This document shows, piece by piece, positions 1 to 5,689 of a stretch of DNA of 9,622 bases. The stretch covers positions 1 to 9,622 of the forward strand of contig JACDAV010000374.1 of assembly GCA_013695255.1 (NCBI GenBank), in the 5' to 3' direction. A model generated the notes under the pieces. That model made no database searches, was not told the origin of the DNA, and saw nothing but the letters and a program-made list of their open reading frames with translations. Source of the DNA: Chloroflexota bacterium (GTDB lineage Bacteria; Chloroflexota; Limnocylindria; Limnocylindrales; CSP1-4). The position numbers were made by a program, and so were the translations under genes. Positions within the stretch are counted from its first letter, which is position 1. Each line of letters starts with the position of its first letter.

Positions 1-1
1 C

Positions 2-340
2 GACGTGTTGTTCGTCTGTGGGAGCAGCCGCAATCGCGACCACTTCCTGCCGTACTTCACCAAGGTCTTCAACCTCCGCATCGACGACGACACCATGCGC
101 CGCCGCCTCGAAGCGCGCACCGATGACCACTGGCCGCTTGGCCGAGCGGGAGTCGAACTCATGCTCGAGCTGAATCGGAGCGACGAAGGACCGGCCGGAG
201 CGACAGATGTAGACGCCACCCAGCCTCTCAACAAGGTGGTCGACGAAATACTCCGCTTAGCAAGGGTCCGGAGGGCTGAGGGCGACGCAACGAATGGCGA
301 CGCGATGCATCGGGTAGGTCAGCTGCGTTCGCACCTCTAG
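2..340 (+). CDS. C-terminal part of a P-loop nucleotide kinase / AAA-type ATPase (5' end outside window)
   Basis: The reading frame is open from the window edge (Asp-Val-Leu-Phe-Val-Cys-Gly) to TAG, so about 112 C-terminal residues are visible and the real start lies upstream. A hydrophobic strand ending in VCGSSRNR is followed by FNLRIDDDTMRRRLEARTDD, a strand plus basic LID-like helix as seen in small shikimate/adenylate/thymidylate-kinase-like P-loop proteins (AAA_17/AAA_18-type). In such folds this section carries the lid arginines and follows the strand that reports loss or presence of the substrate phosphate. A C-terminal amphipathic helix (LNKVVDEILRLA) closes the domain; the last ~25 residues are basic and low in complexity. 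The Walker A motif is not in the window, so the substrate cannot be named. Family-level assignment is moderate; calling it a nucleotide kinase rather than another AAA ATPase is inference. Confidence 0.6.
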   Translation, partial: DVLFVCGSSRNRDHFLPYFTKVFNLRIDDDTMRRRLEARTDDHWPLGRAGVELMLELNRSDEGPAGATDVDATQPLNKVVDEILRLARVRRAEGDATNGDAMHRVGQLRSHL

Positions 341-362
341 GAGCGCCACGGCCCTTGCGCTC
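341..362 (+). terminator. Weak hairpin directly after the kinase-like gene
   Basis: GAGCGC (341-346) and GCGCTC (357-362) are perfect inverted repeats separated by a 10-nt loop, starting right after the TAG stop. There is no T-run downstream, so a terminator role is only possible. The rest of the 341-485 gap holds the lipoprotein promoter candidate and nothing else I recognise. Confidence 0.22.
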
Positions 363-422
363 ATCACTCAAGCCTCCCACGCCGGGCAGTCGGTGGAGGG
401 CGGATCAGGCGGCTCCGGTCGG

Positions 423-451
423 TTGACATGAGGCGCGGGCCTTGGGACGCT
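423..451 (+). promoter_or_regulatory. Candidate sigma-70-type promoter of the lipoprotein gene
   Basis: A perfect consensus -35 hexamer TTGACA lies at 423-428. A 17-bp spacer leads to GACGCT at 446-451, which keeps only the A at position 2 and the T at position 6 of a TANNNT -10. This predicts a start near 458 and a leader of about 28 nt before the ATG at 486, long enough for the GGAGA ribosome site seen there. The -10 is weak, so confidence is limited. Confidence 0.4.
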
Positions 452-476
452 AGCGGCACCGTCCATCCCGCGAACT

Positions 477-481
477 GGAGA
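477..481 (+). promoter_or_regulatory. Ribosome binding site of the lipoprotein gene (GGAGA)
   Basis: GGAGA ends 4 nt before the ATG at 486. The spacing is short but usable. It fixes this ATG as the start, which also places the hydrophobic signal peptide directly at the N-terminus. This gene has a normal leader, unlike the uvrD and ligA starts in the same window. Confidence 0.55.
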
Positions 482-485
482 ATTC

Positions 486-1250
486 ATGCCCCGCCGACTC
501 TCGCTGCTCATGGCGCTGGTCGCCTCCCTGGCCATCGCTGCCTGCAGCTCGACCCCCCTCGCGCCGCCGCTGACGGATCCCAAGGAGATCCTGACCAAGA
601 GCGTCGAGGCCACGCTCAAGGCGAAGAGCGTCCACTTCCAGGCCGTGATGAGCGGCACCATCAGCGCCGACATGACCGGCGCCGGTCAGCCGTCCGAGTT
701 CAAGCTCGACGGCACGACCGCCGAGGGCGACCTCGACATCGCCGGCAAGAAGGTCCGCGCCTCCTTCAGCGCGCCGGCGTTCCTCGGCCTGACCGGCGAG
801 GCGATCCAGATCGGCTCGACAAGCTACTTCAAGACCAGCCTCACCGGCGCCAAATACCAGAAGCAGGTGACCGACGACGTGTCGGTCGACGAGGCGACTG
901 ACCCGGCCAAGGCGATGGAGGAGCTGCGCAAGGTCCTCGAGATGCCGGGCATGAGCCCCACCAAGGTCGCCGATTCCAAGTGCGGCGACAACAAGGACTG
1001 CTACAACGTCGAGTTCGACCTGACCGGCGATGAGCTGGCAGCCATGGCCTCCGAGGCGCCGGACCCGTCGCTCGCGGGAGCCGCGTTCAAGCTGACCATC
1101 GGCGTCGAGCGGGAGTCGCTGCGGATGTCGAAGATGACGCTGGCCGTCACGCTGCCGGAGATGGGCTCGGTCGACCTGACGGTCAACATGACCAAGTGGG
1201 ACGAGCCCGTCACGATCACCGAGCCGGCCGCGGATCAGATCGCACCCTGA
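486..1250 (+). CDS. Secreted lipoprotein, LppX/LprA/LprF/LprG-like
   Basis: The 254-residue protein begins with a lipoprotein signal peptide: basic MPRR, a hydrophobic core at residues 5-17, then a lipobox IAAC with C20 as the predicted lipidated cysteine. The mature part has the layout of the LppX_LprAFG group. An early helix (DPKEILTKSVEATLKAKSVH) is followed by alternating beta-strand stretches, an FKLDGT..GDLD segment, and a C-terminal strand ending KWDEPVTITEPAADQI, which resembles the usual 'y-g-pVtI..P' tail. In mycobacteria such proteins form a hydrophobic pocket and carry lipids across the envelope; that role is family knowledge and is not proven here. C166 and C172 form a Cx5C pair that could be an extracytoplasmic disulfide. 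The length is slightly above the ~235 residues of mycobacterial members. The gene appears monocistronic, with its own promoter candidate, GGAGA site and downstream hairpin. A generic DUF lipoprotein is the main alternative. Confidence 0.75.
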   Translation: MPRRLSLLMALVASLAIAACSSTPLAPPLTDPKEILTKSVEATLKAKSVHFQAVMSGTISADMTGAGQPSEFKLDGTTAEGDLDIAGKKVRASFSAPAFLGLTGEAIQIGSTSYFKTSLTGAKYQKQVTDDVSVDEATDPAKAMEELRKVLEMPGMSPTKVADSKCGDNKDCYNVEFDLTGDELAAMASEAPDPSLAGAAFKLTIGVERESLRMSKMTLAVTLPEMGSVDLTVNMTKWDEPVTITEPAADQIAP

Positions 1251-1276
1251 GCTAGATCGCTCCGAGCTCCGGATCC

Positions 1277-1312
1277 TCGGCCCGTCCCTCGGGGGCGGGC
1301 CGATCGGTTTCT
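1277..1312 (+). terminator. Strong GC hairpin terminator after the lipoprotein gene
   Basis: Positions 1277-1288 pair with 1292-1303 to form a 12-bp stem (one G-T wobble, T1285-G1295) closed by a 3-nt TCG loop. The sequence after it, TCGGTTTCT, is only a weak T-tract. It starts 26 nt after the TGA stop, where an intrinsic terminator would be expected, and it separates the lipoprotein gene from the uvrD promoter. Confidence 0.65.
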
Positions 1313-1373
1313 GGCAGCACCTCGAGGTGGCTCGCGGGGCCGCCCGTTGAGCCGGCGGTGAGGGGCGGCCGAC

Positions 1374-1379
1374 TACAAT
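1374..1379 (+). promoter_or_regulatory. Candidate -10 element giving a leaderless uvrD mRNA
   Basis: TACAAT (TANNNT, close to the TATAAT consensus) ends exactly 6 nt before the GTG start at 1386. Transcription normally begins about 7 nt past the -10, so the mRNA would start at or next to the start codon, without a leader. The GGAGA between the two touches the GTG and is too close to act as a Shine-Dalgarno site. No good -35 is visible; TTGAGC at 1347-1352 would need a 21-bp spacer. Confidence 0.55.
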
Positions 1380-1385
1380 CGGAGA

Positions 1386-4034
1386 GTGAGCCCCTCGACC
1401 CGGCGACGCCGGCCGCAGCCTGCCCCGGACGCCGCCGTCGAGGCCGCCGGCACGATGTTCACCGACCTCGACGAGCGGCCGGCGGCCCCTCCGGAGGAGC
1501 CCGAGTGGCTCCGATCGGCGTCGGTCCCGGCCGATGCCGGCGCCCCCCCGAATCCCGTTGACGCGGCGGCCGCCGCGGCGGCCCGGGTGGCCGCGCGTGC
1601 CGAGCGCGAGGCCTCGATCATCGGGCGGCTCAATGCCGAGCAGGCCCGGGCCGCCACTGCCACGGACGGGCCGCTGCTCATCCTCGCCGGTGCCGGCAGC
1701 GGCAAGACCCGCGTCCTCGCCCACCGGATTGCCTACCTGATCGGCGTGCGTGACGTGCGGCCGTGGCAGATCCTGGCCGTCACGTTCACCAATCGCGCCG
1801 CCGGCGAGCTGCGCGAGCGGATCATCGACCTCGTCGGCGAGCCGGGGCGTGACGTCCAGGCCGGCACGTTCCACGCGCTGTGTGCGCGGGTCCTGCGGCG
1901 CGACGGCGAGGCGATCGGGCTCGATCGCCGCTTCGTCATCTACGACACGGACGACCAGCAGGCGCTCATGAAGCAGATCCTTCGCGAGGAGGACCTGCCG
2001 GCGACCGGCGAGTTCCGGCCGTCGGCCATCCTGGGCGCGATCAGCCGGGCCAAGAACGAGATGCTCGACCCGGCGTTCCTCGACGGTAACGCGGTCAACC
2101 GCCACGAGAAGATCGTGGCCCGCCTCGCGACGCGCTACCAGGAGCGGCTCCGGCAGGTCGGCGCGCTCGACTTCGACGACCTGCTGCTCGACGCCGTCCG
2201 CCTGTTCGAACAGGCGCCGGACGTGCTGGCCCGCTACCAGGATCGGTGGCGCTACCTCCACGTCGACGAGTACCAGGACACGAACCGGCCGCAGTACCTG
2301 TGGGTCCGGGCGCTGGCGGCGAAGCACCGCAACCTCGCGGTCGTCGGCGACGACGACCAGTCGATCTACCGCTGGCGCGGCGCGGACATCCGCAACATCC
2401 TCGACTTCGAGCGCGACTACCCGGAGGCGACCGTCGTCAAGCTCGAGCGCAACTACCGCTCGACCCAGCTGATCCTCGACGCCGCCCACGCCGTCGTGTC
2501 TCGCAACACGGAGCGGACGGACAAGAAGCTCTGGACGGAGCAGGCGGGTGGCCGCCAGATCCAGCGCTTCGAGGCCTACAACGAGGAGGAGGAGGCGGAG
2601 TGGATCGCCCGCCAGGTCGAGGGCCTGGTCGGTGGCCGTGGCTCCGCGCTCACCCGGCGCGCCGACGACGTGGACGGCGTCTTCCGCGCCCAGGACATCG
2701 CGGTCATGTACCGGATGAACGCGCAGTCGCGCGCGATCGAGGAGTCGTTCCTGCGCTACGGGATCCGCTACCAGCTCGTCGGCGGGACGCGGTTCTACGC
2801 CCGGCGCGAGGTGAAGGACGCGCTGGCCTATCTGCGCGTGCTGCGCAGCGACACGGACGTCGTCAGCTTCGAGCGGATCGTCAACGTGCCGGCACGATCG
2901 ATCGGCGACAAGACGATCGAGACGCTCCGGGCGGACGCCGCCGCCGGCGGGCGCTCGACCTGGGAGGCGATCGAGCGGGCGGCCCGGGGCGAGATCGCGG
3001 GCCTCGCCTCGCGGGCGCGATCGGCGCTGGCAGAGTTCGCGGCGCTCGTCCGGCGCCTGCGCGCCCGGATCGGCGTGCTCGCGCTGCCGGAGCTGCTCGA
3101 CGAGGTGCTGGAGGCGTCCGGCTACCGGGCGATGCTGGCCGACGGCTCCGAGGACGGCGAGGAGCGCTGGGCAAACCTGCTCGAGCTGCGCTCGGTGACG
3201 ACCCGCTACGACGACCTGTCGCCGGAGGACGCCCTCGACCGCCTCCTCGAGGAGACTGCGCTCGTCGCCGACCAGGACCAGTACGAGGGCAACGCGGACG
3301 CGGTCACGCTCATCACGCTCCACGCCGCCAAGGGCCTCGAGTTCCCGGTCGTGTTCATCGCCGGCCTCGAGGAGGGCCTCTTCCCGCACAGCCGCGCGCT
3401 CGACGACGAGAAGGAGCTCGAGGAGGAGCGCCGGCTGGCGTACGTCGGCATGACCCGTGCCAAGCGGCGGCTCTTCCTGTCGCACGCCTGGCGGCGCTCG
3501 ACCTGGGGGATGGGGCAGGCGTCGGTGCCCTCGCGCTTCCTGCTCGAGATCCCCGCCGAGTTGATGCTGGGGCCCCAGCTGGACCGGGCCGGGGAAGCCG
3601 ACGCCGACTCGCCGCTCGACCTCGACCTCGTCTTCGGAGCCCGACGGGCGAGCCGGTTCGGGACGCCCGTCCGCACGAGCGGCGGCGCCTTCCGGCAGGG
3701 CAGCGGACGTCCGGGCGCTCCACCTGCCGGCGAGGCCTTCCGGCCGACGCGCGATCTGACCGCGCGCCGGGAGGCGTACAGCGGCGGCGCGGCGTCGGGC
3801 ACGCTCGGACCGGCGGCGGAGCCGGCCACCGTGCCGCCTCCCCGCCCGGTCGTGCCCGGTGAGCGGCAGTTCCGCGACGGCGACCGCGTCCGGCACGATC
3901 GCTGGGGCGACGGGATCGTCGTGACCTCGAAGCTGACCCGCAGCGACGAGGAGGTCATGGTCGCGTTCCGCGACGCCTCGGTCGGCCGGAAGACGATGCT
4001 GGCGAGCCTCGCCAACCTCGAGATCGTTGGGTGA
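1386..4034 (+). CDS. uvrD/pcrA: ATP-dependent DNA helicase UvrD/PcrA
   Basis: This 882-residue superfamily 1A helicase unwinds DNA 3' to 5' in repair and replication-conflict resolution. All signature motifs are present: a Q-motif region (LNAEQARAA), Walker A GAGSGKT at 102-108 with K107, motif Ia (AVTFTNRAAGELRERI), motif II DEYQD at 294-298, motif III (VGDDDQSIYRWRGAD), motif IV (LERNYRST), motif V (TLHAAKGLEFPVVFIAGLEEGLFPH) and motif VI (RRLAYVGMTRAKRRLFLSH). The last ~50 residues (GDRVRHDRWGDGIV to the end) match the C-terminal Tudor-like domain through which PcrA/UvrD bind RNA polymerase; a disordered Pro/Gly/Ala linker precedes it. The protein is longer than the usual ~720-780 residues because of an ~83-residue Ala/Pro/Arg-rich N-terminal extension. 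The GTG at 1386 is chosen because TACAAT is correctly spaced for a leaderless start; ATG 1455 (Met24) is the alternative. The stop overlaps the next gene's start. Helicase identity is near certain; UvrD versus PcrA is only naming. Confidence 0.96.
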   Translation: MSPSTRRRRPQPAPDAAVEAAGTMFTDLDERPAAPPEEPEWLRSASVPADAGAPPNPVDAAAAAAARVAARAEREASIIGRLNAEQARAATATDGPLLILAGAGSGKTRVLAHRIAYLIGVRDVRPWQILAVTFTNRAAGELRERIIDLVGEPGRDVQAGTFHALCARVLRRDGEAIGLDRRFVIYDTDDQQALMKQILREEDLPATGEFRPSAILGAISRAKNEMLDPAFLDGNAVNRHEKIVARLATRYQERLRQVGALDFDDLLLDAVRLFEQAPDVLARYQDRWRYLHVDEYQDTNRPQYLWVRALAAKHRNLAVVGDDDQSIYRWRGADIRNILDFERDYPEATVVKLERNYRSTQLILDAAHAVVSRNTERTDKKLWTEQAGGRQIQRFEAYNEEEEAEWIARQVEGLVGGRGSALTRRADDVDGVFRAQDIAVMYRMNAQSRAIEESFLRYGIRYQLVGGTRFYARREVKDALAYLRVLRSDTDVVSFERIVNVPARSIGDKTIETLRADAAAGGRSTWEAIERAARGEIAGLASRARSALAEFAALVRRLRARIGVLALPELLDEVLEASGYRAMLADGSEDGEERWANLLELRSVTTRYDDLSPEDALDRLLEETALVADQDQYEGNADAVTLITLHAAKGLEFPVVFIAGLEEGLFPHSRALDDEKELEEERRLAYVGMTRAKRRLFLSHAWRRSTWGMGQASVPSRFLLEIPAELMLGPQLDRAGEADADSPLDLDLVFGARRASRFGTPVRTSGGAFRQGSGRPGAPPAGEAFRPTRDLTARREAYSGGAASGTLGPAAEPATVPPPRPVVPGERQFRDGDRVRHDRWGDGIVVTSKLTRSDEEVMVAFRDASVGRKTMLASLANLEIVG

Positions 4035-5164
4035 CGGGCGAGGGCGAGCCGCCCATCGACGCGGCGCTGGCGGCCGTGTCCGTGGCCGATCTCGAGCGCC
4101 TCGCCGAGCAGCGGATGACGCCCGAGGCGTGGGACTACGTCAGCGGCGGCGCCGAGGACGAGCTGACGCTGGCGGACAACGTGGCCGCCTTCCGCCGCCG
4201 GCGCTTCCTGCCGCGCGTGCTCGTCGGCGGGGGAGCGACGGACACGCGGACCACGCTGCTCGGGCGGGAGGTCGCGCTGCCGATCGGCATCGCGCCCGTG
4301 GCCGCCCAGGCACTGGCCCACCCGGACGGGGAGCTGGCGACCGCACGGGCCGCCGCCGGCGCCGCCGCGCTGTTCTGCCTGTCGACCGTCAGCAGCCGGT
4401 CCCTCGAGGAGGTCGCAGCCGCGGCGCCCGACGGCCCACGCTGGTTCCAGCTGTACGTCAACGAGGACGCCCGGTTCACGCGGCGTCTCGTCGAGCGGGC
4501 GGAAGCGGCCGGGTACGGGGCGATCGTCCTGACGGTCGACCTGCCGGTGCTCGGCTACCGCGAGCGAGAGAAGCGTCGAGGCTGGGAGCTCGACGTCCCG
4601 CTCGGCAACTTCCGGGAGCCAGGTGGCGCTGCGGCGGCCGGCGATGCCGCCCGCGGCGATGCCGAGCGCGGCGGCGAGGTCGATCTCGACCGCCTGCTGG
4701 ACACCCGCCACATCGGGCTGACCTGGCAGGGGCTGGCCACGCTGCGGGATTGGACGCCGCTCCCGATCGTGCTCAAGGGCATCCTTCACCCAGAAGACGC
4801 GAGGCTGGCGGTCGAGCACGGCGCCGCGGCCGTGTGGGTCTCCAACCACGGCGGCCGGCAGCTGGATCGCTCGCCGGCGGCCCTCGACGCGCTGGAGGCG
4901 GTGGTGGCCGCGGTCGGCGGCCGAGCGGAGGTCTACCTCGACGGCGGGGTCCGCCGCGGCTCGGACGCGCTGATGGCGATCGCGCTCGGCGCCCAGGCCG
5001 TCTTCACCGGACGGCCCTTCGTGCACGCGCTCGGTGCCGGTGGTCAGCCGGCCGTGGAGCAGGTCATCGCGATCCTGCGCGACGAGCTGGAGCGAGCGAT
5101 GGCGCTGCTCGGGGTGGCGACCCTCGCGGACGTCCGCCGCGAGCACGTGCTCCCGGGCGCCTAG
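4031..5164 (+). CDS. FMN-dependent alpha-hydroxy-acid oxidase/dehydrogenase (lactate/glycolate oxidase family)
   Basis: The 377-residue TIM-barrel flavoprotein would oxidise an L-2-hydroxy acid to the 2-oxo acid; whether electrons go to O2 or to a membrane carrier cannot be read from sequence. Visible family features are DYVSGGAEDE with Y36, PIGIAPVAAQALAHPDGE, WFQLYV with Y142, LKGIL with K249, the active-site SNHGGRQLD with base H273 and substrate arginine R276, and the FMN-phosphate segment DGGVRRGSD (304-312) followed by GRPF (327-330). The region before DTRHIGLTW is an Ala/Gly/Asp-rich loop (about 199-218), in the variable loop-4 position that shapes access to the active site. The GTG start at 4031 lies in a GTGA overlapping the uvrD stop, so translation is probably coupled to the helicase. 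The later ATG (Met29) would remove the family's first helix, so it is disfavoured. The stop shares CTAG with the opposing gene. Lactate oxidase, lactate 2-monooxygenase, glycolate oxidase and mandelate dehydrogenase remain possible. Confidence 0.9.
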   Translation: MTGEGEPPIDAALAAVSVADLERLAEQRMTPEAWDYVSGGAEDELTLADNVAAFRRRRFLPRVLVGGGATDTRTTLLGREVALPIGIAPVAAQALAHPDGELATARAAAGAAALFCLSTVSSRSLEEVAAAAPDGPRWFQLYVNEDARFTRRLVERAEAAGYGAIVLTVDLPVLGYREREKRRGWELDVPLGNFREPGGAAAAGDAARGDAERGGEVDLDRLLDTRHIGLTWQGLATLRDWTPLPIVLKGILHPEDARLAVEHGAAAVWVSNHGGRQLDRSPAALDALEAVVAAVGGRAEVYLDGGVRRGSDALMAIALGAQAVFTGRPFVHALGAGGQPAVEQVIAILRDELERAMALLGVATLADVRREHVLPGA

Positions 5165-5631
5165 TCTGGCTGGCCGCCGCCCGTCAGGTGCGGCAGGTGC
5201 TCCGCGTAGTGCTCGATCGTGTCCTCGCGGACCATGCCGGCGACCGGTTGACCGCCCATCAGGGGATAGCGGTCCGGGCTGAAAAGCTCGTCCTCCGGCG
5301 CTTCCTCGACGAGTGCCACGAGTTGATGCCAGGCCTCGGCCTCTCCTTGGCGCACGTCGGTCGCGGACCGGTAGCGGCTCTCCGACCACGCCCGGGCGTT
5401 CATATCATCCGTGGGCGGCGGGCCGCCGCCGTATGGGTCGCGGCCCTCGCGCAGCGCCTCGATCACCACGGCGGACTGCCGCTCCCAGAACTCGACGTGG
5501 GCGACGAGGTCCTTGCGGCTCCACTCTCCCTGCGCCGGCCTCAGCAGCGCATCGTCCGGGATGGCGGCGAGGGCCGCCTCCCAGGTGGCGTGTCCCTCGC
5601 GCATCTCGGTCAGCAGCGTGGTCTTGTCCAT
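5161..5631 (-). CDS. DinB-fold four-helix-bundle protein (DinB_2 / DfsB-like)
   Basis: The 156-residue protein has the pattern of the DinB/YfiT metal-dependent superfamily: an N-terminal helix, then GEWSRKDLVAHVEFWERQ, and a C-terminal helix IEHYAEHLPHL. Counting from the Met at 5631, H45, H141 and H145 (HxxxH) are the likely metal-binding triad. Members include thiol-S-transferases and hydrolases; some use mycothiol or bacillithiol, and many have unknown substrates, so no reaction is assigned. The start is placed at 5631 because a minus-strand TATGCT (5644-5639) lies 7 nt upstream, giving a leaderless-type start, and because MDKTTLL is a typical N-terminus. An upstream in-frame ATG at 5643 lies inside that hexamer and would add four residues. 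The gene converges with the oxidase, sharing stop bases, and diverges from ligA. No link to the SOS polymerase also called DinB is implied. Confidence 0.8.
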   Translation of the reverse strand: MDKTTLLTEMREGHATWEAALAAIPDDALLRPAQGEWSRKDLVAHVEFWERQSAVVIEALREGRDPYGGGPPPTDDMNARAWSESRYRSATDVRQGEAEAWHQLVALVEEAPEDELFSPDRYPLMGGQPVAGMVREDTIEHYAEHLPHLTGGGQPD

Positions 5632-5638
5632 GCCCGGC

Positions 5639-5644
5639 AGCATA
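5639..5644 (-). promoter_or_regulatory. Candidate -10 element for the DinB-like gene
   Basis: On the minus strand TATGCT lies 7 nt before the ATG at 5631, a spacing that predicts transcription starting at or one base before the start codon. It is the same hexamer as the ligA -10 on the opposite strand. The alternative ATG at 5643 lies inside the hexamer. No consensus -35 is seen; CTGACG at 5671-5666 would need a 21-bp spacer. Confidence 0.45.
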
Positions 5645-5677
5645 AGCCGCCATTCCGTCGGGACCCGTCAGGATTCG

Positions 5678-5683
5678 TATGCT
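5678..5683 (+). promoter_or_regulatory. Candidate -10 element giving a leaderless ligA mRNA
   Basis: TATGCT (TANNNT) ends 6 nt before the ATG at 5690, the same spacing as the uvrD element at 1374-1379. No Shine-Dalgarno sequence lies between it and the ATG, and the -35 region is not recognisable. It supports 5690 as the start rather than an upstream in-frame ATG at 5411 inside the opposing gene. Confidence 0.5.
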
Positions 5684-5689
5684 TCGTCG

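Noticed and set aside
1347..1379. TTGAGC at 1347-1352 as the -35 partner of TACAAT
   Set aside because: The 21-bp spacer is outside the usual 16-19 bp range.
450..3896. Very long minus-strand open frame opposite the lipoprotein and uvrD genes
   Set aside because: It is rich in Arg, Ala, Gly, Asp and Val with no domain, and mirrors the high-GC codon pattern of the plus-strand genes whose motifs are unmistakable. It is a GC-driven shadow.
5632..5643. Longer start of the DinB-like gene at the ATG at 5643
   Set aside because: It adds only four residues, has no ribosome site and lies within the TATGCT hexamer that is well placed for the ATG at 5631. It is kept as an alternative, not excluded.
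5161..5643. The DinB-like gene as a DNA polymerase IV in a repair cluster with uvrD and ligA
   Set aside because: The protein is a small four-helix bundle with a His triad. It shares only the name with the Y-family polymerase DinB, and no polymerase motifs are present.
5411..5689. Upstream extension of ligA from the ATG at 5411
   Set aside because: It would add 93 residues lying entirely opposite the DinB-like gene, with no similarity to LigA. The -10 at 5678-5683 would then be inside the coding sequence.
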